Below, one piece after another: positions 25,096 through 36,160 of a stretch of 64,000 bases of DNA (the stretch's first letter is position 1; each line of letters opens with the position of its first letter). This stretch comes from Glaciozyma antarctica PI12 (Eukaryota > Basidiomycota > Microbotryomycetes > Kriegeriales > Camptobasidiaceae), in the NCBI GenBank assembly GCA_002917775.1, contig KZ627157.1, positions 487,142-551,141 on the forward strand, in the 5' to 3' direction. Both the position numbers and the translations under genes were made by a program. The notes beneath the pieces are model-generated. The model saw nothing but the letters and a program-made list of their open reading frames with translations. It made no database searches and had not been told where the DNA came from.

Positions 25096-26266
25096 TCAGA
25101 ACTCGCCGAACCACGACTTCTTCGCCTTGTACTTGTAAGGAACGCCCTTCCTCAGTCGGTCGGCCGTATCGCGAGGCCTCTTGAAGCCAACGCCAGGTGC
25201 TCCCCACTCTCCCCGCTGATTCGCCTCCCTCGTATCCCTACCAGCGCCGCATCAGCTCCCTCCAAAAGCTCTTCAAAACGAAGCAAACGCACTTGGAGAA
25301 CTTGGCCGCCTGCGCCCGCGCGTACGCCGCCCGTTCGTTCCTCGCTTCCTCCGCCGGTGTCGCTCCAGGAGAAGCGTCTGCCTCGTCTGCGGGACGATCG
25401 TCGTCCTCTTCTCCCTTGAAGATCTGCTGCTCCGTAGCGTGATTGTGGCCGTCACTTTCTCCGCCGGTGAACTCGCGTGCTCGCGCCTCCTCCTCGGCTT
25501 CGATCTGCTCGTGCGCCATGAAGTGCTCGATGTCTGCGAGTAGGAGTGAGTGGGGATAGAGGTGAGGTGGTTCAGCGAACGGACCTTCTGGGTGGACGTA
25601 GTCGGCGTCGTTCTGCGTCTCGGGCGTGTTGTGGAATTGCTCCTCGTGGCTGCGAGACTAGGGTCAGCGAGCAGCGATCAGCCAACAATCCTAAAGCTAC
25701 GCACTGCAAGAAGTACTCTCCCTCGGCGTCTAATAAACAGACCATCAGCTTTCCACCCCATATCCATCTCCCTCAGCTAAACGCGCGCACCGTAGTGATG
25801 CCCGAGGTGCTCGACTCCCTTAAAGTTGGGCAGCCCCGCCACTCCTCCGGCAATAAACTCCCTCATCGTCAACACGCCATCCCCATTCTTATCCAGCGCC
25901 GCGAGGACAGTCTGTACGATCTCCTTGGCCTTCTCCGTGTGGACCTCGACCGATTCGCTCCCCTTCTTGACCTTTTCGTGATGAACGCCATAGATCGACT
26001 CGAGCTCGTTGACGTCCAAGATTCCATCGCGGTTCAAGTCGTGGAGGTGGAAGAAGGCGCCCAGATCAAAGTTGTCGAGGTGGTGCTGCACGGAGGGACC
26101 ATCAGCAGGAGGCGGGAGGAAGTGGTCTGGGAGAGCGTACTTCTTGGGCCATGTGCATCTCGGCGTAGGTTGCGTCGCCGTTGGCATCGTCGTGAGCTTC
26201 TCCGTGAGCCAACGCTCCAGGCGTGCAGGTGAGAGCCGCGAGGCTGAGCAGGAGAGCAGTCCTCAT
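25096..26266 (-). CDS. Secretory-pathway EF-hand protein (Ssp120/nucleobindin-like)
   Basis: Seen: a signal peptide at the start (RTALLLSLAALTCTPGALAHG, cleavage likely after the last Ala), then YALPDHFLPPPADGPS, HHLDNFDLGAFFHLHD, EF-hand one DLNRDGILDVNELESIYG, EF-hand two DKNGDGVLTMREFIAGG, a His-rich acidic stretch (GVEHLGHHYD, EGEYFLHHEEQFHN), an Ala/Glu helical part (EARNERAAYARAQAAKFS) and a basic tail YKYKAKKSWFGEF with TGA at 25096. Both loops keep Asp/Asn at 1, 3, 5 and Glu at 12, so both should bind calcium. Known: yeast Ssp120 and animal nucleobindin share the signal peptide, paired EF-hands and acidic tail; Ssp120 partners Emp46/47 in the Golgi. Divergent from the roadblock gene, 204 bp between starts. 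Confidence 0.8.
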
Positions 26267-26470
26267 TCGTGGGGAGGGGTGAGTGCGGGGAGGGTGGCGC
26301 GAGTTCAGACGGTACAATTGCGCGTGTGTGTGCTGATGGAGAGTTGGTCGACTAGAGCTAGACGAGAAACTTGAACGAGGGCGAGTGGAGGGAGGAAGAC
26401 CAGCCACAGTCCTAAAAGAGGAGGAGGAGGCTCGCAACTCCGCGCACCCCTCCTTCGCTTCCGCCACCAG

Positions 26471-27025
26471 ATGGCGCCTACGCCCATCATCAGGATCAAC
26501 TCTGTCCTCTCTTTACTATCCCAGCTCGTCTGTCCCCAAGCCAGCCCCCACACCGCTCTCCTCGTCAACCGCTCCGGGGCCGTCATCGCTTCCCAATCCG
26601 TTCCAGCCTCCCCCCCTTTTCCACCCGTATCACTGGCAGACCGGCCGGACGAGGAGCGGGCGAGGACGTACGCTGCGGTGGCTACGAGCATGTGGGAGGA
26701 GGAGCGGGGGGTGTTGATCAATGGAGGAAGAGCGGGCAAGGCGTGCGAGCCATTGCTGCTTGAGACGGAGGTGCGCGTTTTGCCTGTTCTTTCAGAGGAA
26801 GAATGGAGCTGATACGAGTTGCGCAGATGGGTAGAATGATCACCGTTGCAGTCGGTGCGTTCCTCCTCATCTTGGTGGGGTGCGAAGTGACTCCCTGGAC
26901 GGTGCTGGATAAGAAGGTGAGCTCACGGTGGAGTGGCCTTGAGATCGTGATGCTGAACGTGTTCTTTACAGATTCGACTGGCGGAAGAGGTCTTACGAGA
27001 ATCTCTGGAGCGAGTAGCGCAGTAG
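26471..27025 (+). CDS. Roadblock/LC7 protein, LAMTOR2 (p14)-like
   Basis: Predicted subunit of the vacuole/lysosome Ragulator-EGO scaffold for TORC1 signalling. Three exons: 26471-26770, 26827-26916 and 26972-27025, all phase 0, giving 147 residues ending LAEEVLRESLERVAQ. Seen: helix VLSLLSQLV, strand TALLVNRSGAVIASQS, helix ARTYAAVATSMWEEERG, strand LLLETEMGRMITVAVGAFLL followed by a last helix. This is the roadblock order and matches LAMTOR2 best, including the LLLN--G---A pattern and the late strand with G-R-----V. Slightly longer than animal LAMTOR2 because of a short insertion after the first strands. Another roadblock protein such as a dynein light chain is less likely because of the length and the T-LLVN motif. 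Confidence 0.75.
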
Positions 27026-27472
27026 GAATGGCACCGAGGAGCGACACTATACCCTTTGCAATTGATACCCCAGGATACCACGGAACTCTCGGCTCGACTC
27101 GTTTGATTGTTCTGCGCTGTTCGGTCGTCGCTGCTGTTCCCGCTCTTGTTCATCCTCGGTATCTGAGGGGGAGAGGGAGAGGGAGTCACTCTGCGGTGGT
27201 TGTTCGCGGCTTGCGCTTTGCCTCGTCAACCTCGCTGTTCCTCTGCTTGATACTCTGTCGTGCTCTCGAACAAGACTTGGCTCCCCTCTGCCACTTCAAA
27301 GTCAGCAGCAAGGGGTATTTTCTAGGTACTTAACAACCGCGTTATTAAATAAATAATTGAATTCCGAATTAATTCAGTCCTGACGTCTCCTCCCGCTCTC
27401 GACCGCTCTCCCTCAACCAACTCAGCCAGAACTCAGCACCCCTCACTCGCCCCCAGCACGAAGCTCAGAATC
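27026..27472. other. Intergenic spacer with AT-rich patch
   Basis: 447 bp between the roadblock gene and CHO1, both plus. It holds a clear AT-rich island (about 27330-27375, with taaataaataattg and gaattccgaattaattc) in otherwise GC-rich DNA, about 100 bp before the CHO1 ATG. It may be promoter sequence or a terminator of the upstream gene; no gene seen. Confidence 0.4.
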
Positions 27473-28656
27473 ATGCCAGGTAAGAGCTCAGCCGAACTCT
27501 AACTCGAAAGAACGACTCTCTGACCTCCTCTCCCCCATCGCGAATAGGCACCTCTCCCGACCTCACCATCCCTCCCATCTCCGCCGACGCTCCCGCCCAA
27601 GCCTCCTCCAAGTCAGCTCTCCCTACCGTACCCGCAGCCGCAGAAGCCGCCAAGGCCATCGCGTCCCGCCGCGAATCCACTTCCATCGCGGCTGGCAAGA
27701 CGGACGCGGTCGAGGATGAGAAGAAGCTCAAGGAGTTTGTCGAGGATGACAGGCACTTTAGTTTGGTCAGGTGCGTTCCTTCTCAATACGCCTTGACGAC
27801 GAACTTTTGGGGTTTAAAGGGATTCACGTGCGCACTCAAGAAAGGGAAGCTGACGTTCGTTCGTGTTGCTCAGGAACTTCCGCCTTGCCGACTGCGTTAC
27901 GCTCGGAAACGGTTTCTGCGGTGCTTTGTCCCTCTTCTCCTCGGCGCGCTACCTCCACACCTCGGACCAGGCGTACCTCTGGTCAGTCCTCTCCTTCTCG
28001 CTGGGGCAAGGGCGGTGCAAGCTAACCCGCGTGCTTCCCTGCCAGGCACGCCCTCGCCTACCCTCTCGCTGGCATGTTCTTTGACGCTCTCGACGGCAAG
28101 GTCGCACGCTGGAGGAACGAGTCCAGCATGCTAGGCCAAGAACTCGACTCCCTCGCCGACTCCGTTCGTCCCTTCGTTCCTCCTCTCCCTCCCAACGCTA
28201 ACCCCGACCACAGATCTCTTTCGGCGTCGCTCCCGCCCTCGCAGCTTTCTGCCTCGGCCTCCGCACGACGGCCGACACGATCCTCCTCACGACGTTCATT
28301 TGCACCGGGATCGCACGCCTGGCTCGGTTCAACGCGACCGTTGCTCTCGTACCCAAGGACGCCTCGGGCAAATCAAAGTACTTTGAAGGCCTGCCGATCC
28401 CGAGCTCGCTTCTGCTGTGCGGCGTCATGGCCGAGTGCGTGAGGAGGGGCCTCATTGAGGGAGGCAAGGGCGTTGTCGGAGGGTTGATCCTCCCGCTCAA
28501 GAACGTGACGGGGATCGAACTGCATTACGCTAGTTTGGTGTTTGCGGGTTGGGGAGCGCTCATGATTTCCAAGACTCTTAGGTGCGTTCCTCTCTTTCGG
28601 TCGAGTGGCGAGGGAGGGAAGCTGATGCTGGCGCGCGCAGGATCCCCAAGTTCTGA
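27473..28656 (+). CDS. CHO1: CDP-diacylglycerol-serine O-phosphatidyltransferase (phosphatidylserine synthase)
   Basis: Makes phosphatidylserine from CDP-diacylglycerol and serine in the ER membrane, the first step of the de novo route to PE and PC. Seen: a 7-8 nt first coding exon (ATGCCAG) before the first intron, an Ala/Ser-rich cytosolic N-terminus, FSLVRNFRLADCVTLGNGFC, and the catalytic CDP-alcohol phosphotransferase motif in DALDGKVARW continued by GQELDSLAD (pattern DG-2-AR-8-G-3-D-3-D, complete). Then helices VAPALAAFCLGL, TTFICTGIARLARFNA, the conserved KYFEGLPIPSSLLL, and ASLVFAGWGALMISKTLRIP ending KF and TGA at 28654. Five or six short introns. All catalytic residues are present, so it should be active. 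Convergent with the unknown gene at 28838-30717. Confidence 0.95.
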
Positions 28657-28837
28657 ACAACGAGATGGAAGGATGCTAGGGGAAGTTTATGCGAGGAATG
28701 TAGTACCTGATCACGAACCGAACGATGCACGCGTTGGGATTCGCCAATCCGCTCTCGGGGTTGGCCAGCTACAGCTTTCGCACACTCGAAATCCCATGTA
28801 TTGGTCGACAACAAAACTAAGTTTCCCTCCTCCTCGC

Positions 28838-30717
28838 TCACGTCGCAGCAGGCAAGGCTCTCGCTCCTCCCACCGCTCGACGACTCTGCTTCGCAATCTC
28901 GAGCGTCGTCCGGAATTCCGCCATCACCCCTGCCAGCGCTCGCACCTCCTCCTCCGCCGTCAACCCATGTCCCGCAAGATGAAACCCCACGACCCCCGCC
29001 TACTCCTCGTCAGCTCTCAGCTGGCAAGACCGTGCCGAAGAGAAAAACGCACCTTGAACGCTCCCACATTCGCCTCGAACTCGACGAACGAGCTCCTAGC
29101 CCTCTCCAACCCCCATCGAAGCTCCTTAACACTCTCCACACTCTCTCCCGCAAGCTCTAAATCCCTCCTCAATTGCCTCCCCTTCCACCCTCCGCCCTCC
29201 ACCAGCGTCCTCCAAACCGACACCTCCTCACTCACTCTCTGCACCCGACTATGTTCCGCCGCCAACGCGCCGCTTAGTCGACCACCGAGGGAGGAGGCTC
29301 GGTCGGCGAGGGGGATTGCGACGTCGAGAGCGAGGAGGAGGGAGGAGAGGTCTGAGGAGATTTTGGAGAGGAGGGAGGAGAGGAGGGTGGAGAGGATGGT
29401 TTCGGAGGGATGGGATTGGGCGCGCGAGAGGAGGGATTCGAGTCGGGTGAATTCGTGCCTAACTCGTTTCGTTAGCTGGGGAAGAGGGAGAGGAGGAGGA
29501 CGTACAGGATCCAGGTGAAGGAAGCGAGGGATTGGGAACTGAGACGAGTTACGGAGTCCCTTACTTCTCGAGTCAAGTCCCCCAATTCCTGCAGTTGATC
29601 CCCGAGGAATTCCCTCTCCTCCAATCCAGAAGTATGCCTAACCGCCACCGCCAATTCCCACAACCTATCTCAACTCAATCAGCTCCAACCCCACAAAAAG
29701 GCCCGCGAAATAAGCCGCATACTCAACATGATGCAAGTTCAATCCCACCCCATCTGCACCGCGCAGAGCAAGGACTGATTGAAAGATATCGAGCGCTTGT
29801 TCGGCTTGTAGCTTGACGGCTCGAGCAGTACCGCCGAGCTCCCTCTCGCGCTTCCTCCTCCCTTCTCCGCAGCCCAACCCGATGGTGGAGCAGTACGCGC
29901 CTACGAGTGGTCCTACCGCCGTTTTGAGAGGTGAGACGAGGTAGGAGAGATGGAGAGATGGGATGGAGACCGAAGGGATAGAGAGGTGCAGGAGCGGGGA
30001 GAGGGAGGCGGAGAGTGATCNNNNNNNNNNNNNNNNNNNNNNNNNNNNNNNNNNNNNNNNNNNNNNNNNNNNNNNNNNNNNNNNNNNNNNNNNNNNNNNN
30101 NNNNNNNNNNNNNNNNNNNNNNNNNNNNNNNNNNNNNNNNNNNNNNNNNNNNNNNNNNNNNNNNNNNNNNNNNNNNNNNNNNNNNNNNNNNNNNNNNNNN
30201 NNNNNNNNNNNNNNNNNNNNNNNNNNNNNNNNNNNNNNNNNNNNNNNNNNNNNNNNNNNNNNNNNNNNNNNNNNNNNNNNNNNNNNNNNNNNNNNNNNNN
30301 NNNNNNNNNNNNNNNNNNNNNNNNNNNNNNNNNNNNNNNNNNNNNNNNNNNNNNNNNNNNNNNNNNNNNNNNNNNNNNNNNNNNNNNNNNNNNNNNNNNN
30401 NNNNNNNNNNNNNNNNAGGAGCTTGGTGAGGTGCGAGGAGGAGGTGAGGAGGGAGGAGGTGATTCCGCGGTGATTGAGCGGCGAGGTGCAGGGGAGCTCG
30501 AGGTGGCTGCTGGGAGAGGTGGGATCGCAGCTGCTGTTGTGAGCTCGTTGGGGTCGTGCTGCTCTGCAGGGTGAAGGTCTGTTACGGCTTTGGAGGAAGA
30601 GGTGGAGGTCGCGTCGAGGTGAGGTGGCTCGACGTCGCTGGGGAGTTTGGGCTTTCGGCGACGTCGTTTGGTGGAGGACTTGGAGGGGGAGCCAGTGAGA
30701 GCTGGATACGAATCCAT
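28838..30717 (-). CDS. Unknown coiled-coil/membrane protein, interrupted by assembly gap
   Basis: Not recognised. Seen: ATG 30717 (MDSYPALTGSPSKSSTKRRR), a basic then Ser/Pro-rich N-terminus that runs into the N gap. After the gap: LSPLLHLSIPSVSIPSLHLS, LKTAVGPLVGAYCSTIGLG, a segment LHHVEYAAYFAGLFVGLELI that could be membrane-embedded, RLWELAVAVRHTSGLEEREF, QLQELGDLTREVRDSV, and a long helical part with VAIPLADRASSLGGRLSGA, HSRVQRVSEEVSVWRTLVE and LELAGESVESVKELRWGLE. The last exon I can read ends EIAKQSRRAVGGARALPAAT with TGA at 28838. At least three introns. About 130 residues or an intron are hidden by the gap. The composition suggests a membrane-associated helical protein; function unknown. 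Confidence 0.6.
30021..30416. other. Assembly gap (396 N)
   Basis: A run of N inside the unknown minus-strand gene. Flanks on both sides are purine-rich on the plus strand (gaggagg-type), so a GA-rich repeat probably blocked assembly. Confidence 0.98.
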
Positions 30718-31046
30718 AGTTCCTGGCGGGTGGTGATGGGAGGAGAGAGAGAGAGAGAGAAAGGAACGGATTTGGTGACCGCTTCTCGACAGGGGACCGC
30801 TCTCGACTCCGCTCTCAAGTACAATTTTCTCGACGACCAGCGGAAGCGTTTGGTGAGACGGACGATAGTTCTATGGCAGACAGTAAAACGGTGTTTGTGA
30901 TCAAGGCGGAGGGGGGTGTACAAACGATGTGTGGGGGGACGACGAGGAGGGGGAGTTAACGGGGGTGTCGGTATGGGGAAAGGAGAACTAGTGCTGATGA
31001 GGGAAACGAAGCCATGGGGTATACTGCTGCACGCTCGACGAATGCG
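30718..31046. other. Intergenic spacer with GA microsatellite
   Basis: 329 bp between two minus-strand genes. It holds a short (GA)n microsatellite near 30741-30762 just before the ATG of the unknown gene. No gene seen. Confidence 0.45.
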
Positions 31047-31676
31047 CTAAATGCTCTCGATCTTGCGACCGACAGTCATCTCGCCTTCGAGCTTGGACTG
31101 TGAGGGTCATGAATCAGCGTGGTTCGAGCGAGATAGCAACAGCAAGAAGCTCACCTTGTTCTTCGCAAACGCCTCGGCGCGGCAGGAAGTGAGGTTGGGG
31201 CAAGCGTGATCTGGAAGAGCGAGGTGGAGAGTCAGCTGATGAATGACGACCGAGGAGCCCTGAGGAGCGAGACACTCACCTTCAGGCAGCCGATGGCGTC
31301 CGCAGAACGAGACGTTGCAGTACGAGCAGTCACCAACGATCCGGAGGGAGACACTGCTGCACCTCTCGGTAGGAGCGATAAAGCACCCGCACCTACGTAA
31401 CGCCGTCAGCTCAGCCCCTCGCCCCCTTCCGAGCAGATCGGCTCACCTCTTCTTCGGTCCTCCTCCACGCAAACGCAACGCCATTCCAACAGTAGCTCCC
31501 TCGACGAGGCCGTAGCTCTCCATCGTGCCTTCCTCCATTTGCCGTCCTCCAAAGATCAGGCGCTGCTCCTCGACTGGGACACCCGTGCGGTCCGCGACGG
31601 CGTACTTGAGGGCGGGAAGGTTGGACGCTTCAAAGGACAGCGAATGACCGGCGAGATCGCGAACAAAGAGATGCAT
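31047..31676 (-). CDS. Ubiquitin-like domain plus AN1 zinc finger protein
   Basis: Seen: the protein starts directly with a ubiquitin fold, MHLFVRDLAGHSLSFEA, VEEQRLIFGGRQMEEGTM, and ends that domain with MALRLRGGGPKKR, which looks like a processed ubiquitin C-terminus. After a short intron an AN1 finger follows: CGCF, then C and C-C spacing through GDCSYCNVSFCGRHRLPEDH to HACPNLTSC, then a helical tail AEAFAKNKSKLEGEMTVG and TAG at 31047. All eight AN1 metal ligands appear present. Known: N-terminal Ubl plus AN1 is the ZFAND4-type order; AN1 proteins work with p97/Cdc48 and the proteasome. The intact LRGG may allow cleavage by deubiquitinases, releasing an AN1 peptide, as with ribosomal ubiquitin fusions. 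A second AN1 protein lies at 53392-54320. Confidence 0.82.
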
Positions 31677-31830
31677 GGTCGAGTTTGGGGTGGGGATGTG
31701 TCGAGGGAGGAGGCGGTGATAAGGAGAGGGGGGCGGGTTCGAAGAGCTGTTAGGAGAGAGGGGTTAGGAACAAGTTTGCGGACAAGCGTGTTGCTCGAAG
31801 CTGCATAGAGCTAGTCGCCCAGAGCCGGAA

Positions 31831-32220
31831 CTAGGGCAGCTCGCCTCCATAACCGAGGAATGTCGTCGAACGAAGGCCGAGACTGTCGGTCGTCCCCTTG
31901 GTCCTCAAACACCCCCTACCTGGGAGCAGGAAGCGGGGGACGCTCCTTCCCAAGCGCAAGTTAAGGATTACGAGCTCACCTGAGGTCCTGGGGTGCTTGT
32001 GTGCTTGTCGATCGGTGTTTGGGAGGGGTGGCGCGAGAGGGGTTGTGTTGCGGTTGACGGTGTCGGGAGAGGCGAAGAGAGGTGCAGGGAGTTCGGCTTG
32101 GAGGAAGGTCCTTTGAGTAGCTGCTGGTGGGAGGATCGGAGGTCTGAAGAGCTTGGTCCGAGGTCGAGCGGGGAGTGGTAGTGAGTCAGAGTCAGCGAGC
32201 GACGGCACTTGCGCGGCCAA
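31831..32220 (-). CDS. Possible small unknown gene (start not found)
   Basis: A minus-strand open frame with protein-like composition: LADSDSLPLPARPRTKLFRP, PILPPAATQRTFLQAELPAP, TVNRNTTPLAPPLPN, then a good intron (GTGAGC donor, CCCAG acceptor, frame kept) and a last part GRGCLRTKGTTDSLGLRST ending TFLGYGGELP with TAG at 31831. No ATG is in frame at the start; an upstream exon with ATG at 32297 is possible but its splice is unclear. Pro/Arg/Thr content could suit a mitochondrial or nuclear small protein. I cannot name it. It would fill an otherwise empty 654-bp spacer. Confidence 0.3.
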   Translation of the reverse strand: MAAQVPSLADSDSLPLPARPRTKLFRPPILPPAATQRTFLQAELPAPLFASPDTVNRNTTPLAPPLPNTDRQAHKHPRTSGELVILNLRLGRSVPRFLLPGRGCLRTKGTTDSLGLRSTTFLGYGGELP

Positions 32221-32330
32221 TTAAATTGAGGAAAATCGTTGAGTACCTGGGTTTGACCCAAATTAAAAACAATATTTGAGAGGAAGAGCGACGGCATCGA
32301 AGACGACTCCAACGACCAAACTGGATTGAA

Positions 32331-35300
32331 TTACTTTGTCGCCTTGCGAACCGTCTCCTCGACCGATATGGGTCTCCACTCCTTCCCCTCGAGAAGATAC
32401 ACGACGTCGTCCTCGAGGTAAACCGTCACTCCGCTCTTCCCATCGACGTTCTGCGACACGCGGAACAGCGCATGCCCACGCTCGTCCGTTTTGCCCGTCG
32501 CGAGGAAGACGAGGTTGGACGCGGCGGCCATGACGACGACGATGGTGCGGAACGAAACTTCCTCGACGGGCTGAGGAGCCGCTTTCGGTTTCCGGGACTT
32601 GTGCGACGAGGACGAGGTGGACGAGACTTTGGGAGTCGTGTCGGGACGCTTGAGTCTAGCGGTGATAGAGTCAGTCAAGCTCGAAAGTAGAAGAGGAAAG
32701 AGGACGCACCTGTACTTGACGTCGTCGCCCAGTGCCATCGCCTGGTTCATCAAATCGAGCCCCTTGCGGAACCCTCGCGACACGCCCGACAGGCTGAGAA
32801 TATCGTCGGGAAAATACGACTTCCAATACGAGTACCTGCGAGCGCGCCGAGCATCAGTCTCAACCTTCGCACGCCAGCGAAAACCACGCACCACTCGGCG
32901 ACCTGCTCCAAATTGGGCTCGCTCGTGAGCCAGAGGTACAGCGCGTCGAGCCACTTGGGGAAGAAGCCTCCTTCGATGAGCTGGCTCATCATCGACGGGC
33001 GTAGGAGAGGAGCCCATGCGAGGACATCCTCGAGCGGCTTGAGATCCTGTTGACGCGGGTTGACGACGAACGTCTCGCGAAGCGTCGTTCCGAGCTGCGG
33101 AAGGACGTGCTTGAGAACGAGCGTATCCCAGTCGGACGCAGGGAAGGCCTGTTCAAAAGACTTATCAGCAGCGAACGAAAGCGGGAGAGAAAGGCACGCA
33201 CGTCCTTCCACGCATCGAGGCCTTTCGGTACCCCATCCAACGCCTTCCACCCCTTCAACCACGCGCGCACCTTGCGCTTCGACTCCTCGAGCACCTGCTC
33301 CATCCGCTCTCCCGCATGCTCGAGCCACGGGAACACGATCGTGTGAAGCGAGGCTCCGCCGCGACGAACGGAAGACGGCGACCAGTCGACGATCGCTTTC
33401 GACACTTTCGGGAGAATGAGTTGGTCGAGGATGTTGTCGCGGAGGAAGAGGGGAAGGAGAGGGGACCAGGAGGTGAAGAGGGCGACGGCGGGAGTCGGAT
33501 CCGAGGGCGACCAGGCGTTGCTGCGAGGGTACCGAATCAGTCACTGCCAGCTCTGAGCGCAGAGAAGGAACGTACTTGATGGCAGAGCGCACGCGAGGAA
33601 GCCAGATAGTCCAAATCATCGTTTCGTACGCCGCCATCGCGCGATCGGACGCCTTCCTGCTGCTACCGCCATTCGAGTGATTCGCAGCGCCAAAGACGTC
33701 GACATCCATCCCGTCCGTCTGAACGACATCCTTGTCGATGAGGAAGTGCTTCCGCCAGCGCTTAAGCTCGGGTACAGCGAAGAGTGGCGAGGAGAGGGGC
33801 TCCCAGCTCTGGAAGAGGCGACGAACCTGCGAACGAGGGAGGTCAGTACGGCAGGCTTTTGAGCGACGGAGAGAGGGGCTCACGATCGGCGCGATAGCTC
33901 CCACAACCACCTCAACCAGCCTCATCTCATCGTACACGTAGGGATACCTCCCCAGCAGCTCATCAAACTCATCCGCAAACGGCGCCAACAAGACCTGCGG
34001 ACCCAGCTCGTCCCCTCCAGCCGCCATCGACAAACCCATCATCTCGTTCTCGATCTCCTTGATCCGCGCAACGACCTTCATGACGCCTTCGAGCCGCTCG
34101 ACCGCTCGTTCTTGGGCTTCAACGGCCTTGCGAACGCGAGAGTGGTAGTGGTCGATGTAAGCCCGACGCTCTTCGATACCTTTTTCCTTCGCGCGCGAGC
34201 GCCGAAAGGGAGGAGGAGATGGTCGAGGTGAGGAGGGAGAGGTTGTGGCGAAGTTCGGGGAGGCGAGTGGGGTCTGCTGAGCCAGAGCCGAGCGCCGAAA
34301 GCGGGGAGAGAGATCCAGATGGAAGCTGCATGAACGACTGTCAATCACGATTGAAAATCGAGGTGGAGAGAGGAACGCACAGCGTTGCCAGCGAGATCGA
34401 CGAGCATGCCAACTCCTTCGGGTTCGGCACCAGACTCGGCGACGATCTGCTCGTACGTCTTGTACTCGGACTTGATCTTGGGTTCCTTCCGCTTTGGCTG
34501 CTGCCATGCGTCTTTGACGACCCTGGGCGTAGCCGTCTTCTGCGCTCGCTTCCCCTTCTTGTCCTCGGGCTCCGCGTCCGGATCCTCGCCGTTCCTGAAA
34601 ACATGGGAACGACAACGTCAGCTTCGTGAATGAGCAGACTCGCAGAAAGAACGCACCTTCTCCGGCAAGTACGCAAGCGATCCCGCACTCCTCTCCCCCG
34701 CTGCGATTCCCGCTCCCTTCTTCCTCAACTTCTGACCCTCCCCAATAGGCGTGACGATACCCTGCTCGTTCGCTCCCAGTCCCGTTCCAGACGTCCATCC
34801 CATCTTCTGTAGCATCTTGAGTCCGAGCGACCCGCTGGACGCGAGCTGAGCAAAGTGCTGCTGCTCCTTCATCGAGATCTTCTGCGGAGGTGCGATCGAA
34901 GTCGGCTTGGAGGCGGGGAGGAAGGAGCGTCGTTCGCGAGGCGGTTCGGAGGAGGGTTCGGGGGATCCGGAGGGGGTTGATTCGGTGGAGGAGGCCGCTG
35001 CGTCGACGGCAAGTCGTTGGCGAAGCGAATCGGCAAGCGATTGTCGGGGGGCAGGAGGTGCTGAGCCGATCCCTCCTCCTCCTCCTCCAATTCCGGCGTG
35101 TGCTCCTAGTCCGGCTCGAGGCGTCGCAGCTGCCGCCATGGGCGAATCCGCGCCTGAAGCGGAGGGCGCGCCAGGCCCAGCTCCGAAGCCACCTAGCGGC
35201 ATCGACGAGGCGGATGTCGCAGATGCGAACATTGGAGGAGCTCCCGCCGACCTAGAAGCAGCACCAGAGCCCAGCCCAGCCTTGGCTCCCGCACCAATAC

Positions 35301-35975
35301 CTCCCATCCCTGCCCGCGCCGCGATACCACCTCCTCCTCCCCTGGCACCAATGCCTCCCTTCGCCTTGGCTCCAATCCCTCGCGGCGCAAATGCGAGTGG
35401 CGTCTGCACAGGCTCTGGGACCGGTTCCGGCTCCAGCTCCTCTGCGAGCCCGGGGACGGTGGCCAGCTCCTCGACGTCCTCCTCATACTCCTCTCCTTCC
35501 TTGTCCTCCTCGTCCGAGTCGACGTCCGAGTCAAGTTCCATTGGGGTCGGTTCTTCGTCGTCGGCAGCTCCGTCTCCTGCTGCAATGGGAAGGGTGGTGG
35601 CGAGGTTGTCGAGAGGAGTGGTGCTCGTCGAGGAGGATCCGCCAGCTGATACGAACGGAATGCCTCTGCAGCAGCAGCCGATTCAGCAGAGTTCCTCCCA
35701 GCATATCTGAGTACTCACTTGGTGTAGTCCGGCGCCTTTGCCCTCCTTCCTCGTCCGCGTCCAGCTCCCCGACTACGCTCCGCTCCCCACACGCCATCTG
35801 CGCCCTCCTCTCCAGAAACCTCCCGAGCGCGCTTGTTCCCTCGAGTATGCGGGCGTCGGAACTCCCCCTCGTCCTGGTCATCCGCGTCGAAGGACTCGTC
35901 CGGATCGTCGCCGCCGTTGGAGGAGTCGCCGCTCGAGTCGTCGTCGTCCATGAACTGGGCCTTGCGCCGCGCCAT
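32331..35975 (-). CDS. NTR1: Spliceosome disassembly factor NTR1/TFIP11 (G-patch protein)
   Basis: Partner of the helicase Prp43 in taking apart the intron-lariat spliceosome. Seen: start at 35975 (MARRKAQFMDDDDSSGDS), an acidic and Arg/Gly N-terminus, a long Gly/Ala-rich low-complexity tract (about 34950-35400), then the G-patch GLKMLQKMGWTSGTGLGANE with QGIVTPIGEGQKLRKKGAGI. After NRDGEDPDAEPEDKKGKRAQ-like basic linker and EYKTYEQIVAESG come helical repeats: LKRWRKHFLIDKDVVQTDG, YETMIWTIWLPRVRSAI, DQLILPKVSKAIVDWSPSS and FPASDWDTLVLKHVLPQLG, then PNLEQVAEWYSYWKSYFPDD with FRKGLDLMNQAMALGDDV. It ends with a beta-rich TFIP11 tail and TAA at 32331. The WDTLVLKHVLP--G and YWKS-FP blocks are diagnostic. 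Head to head with PRP28. Confidence 0.92.
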
Positions 35976-36160
35976 TCTGCAGTCGGGTTGGCTTAAAGGA
36001 GTAGCGTACGAGGTCTTCTGGAGGTTCTGCGAGGGCGGTAGCTGGTTGTTAAAGTCGGAGGGGAGAGGTTGGAGGACAATAGGCGGAGTCACGCTGGCGC
36101 TCCTTTCCCTTCACCTCCCTCACGACACTCAGCAGGGTTCCTAGCTGCGAACGGTTTGGC
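35976..36160. promoter_or_regulatory. Shared bidirectional promoter of NTR1 and PRP28
   Basis: Only 185 bp separate the ATG of NTR1 (minus) from the ATG of PRP28 (plus), so both promoters and both 5' leaders must fit here. No TATA box is evident; the DNA is GC-rich with a purine-rich patch near 36055-36080. Coregulation of the two splicing genes is inference. Confidence 0.5.

Noticed and set aside
32220-32300. Small palindrome tgggtttgaccca in an AT-rich patch as a regulatory operator
   Set aside because: Arms are only 5 bp, which is expected by chance in a window of this size.
34907-35710. 267-residue plus-strand frame rich in Pro/Ala/Ser
   Set aside because: Antisense shadow of the Gly/Ala-rich low-complexity part of NTR1; no splice or start support.
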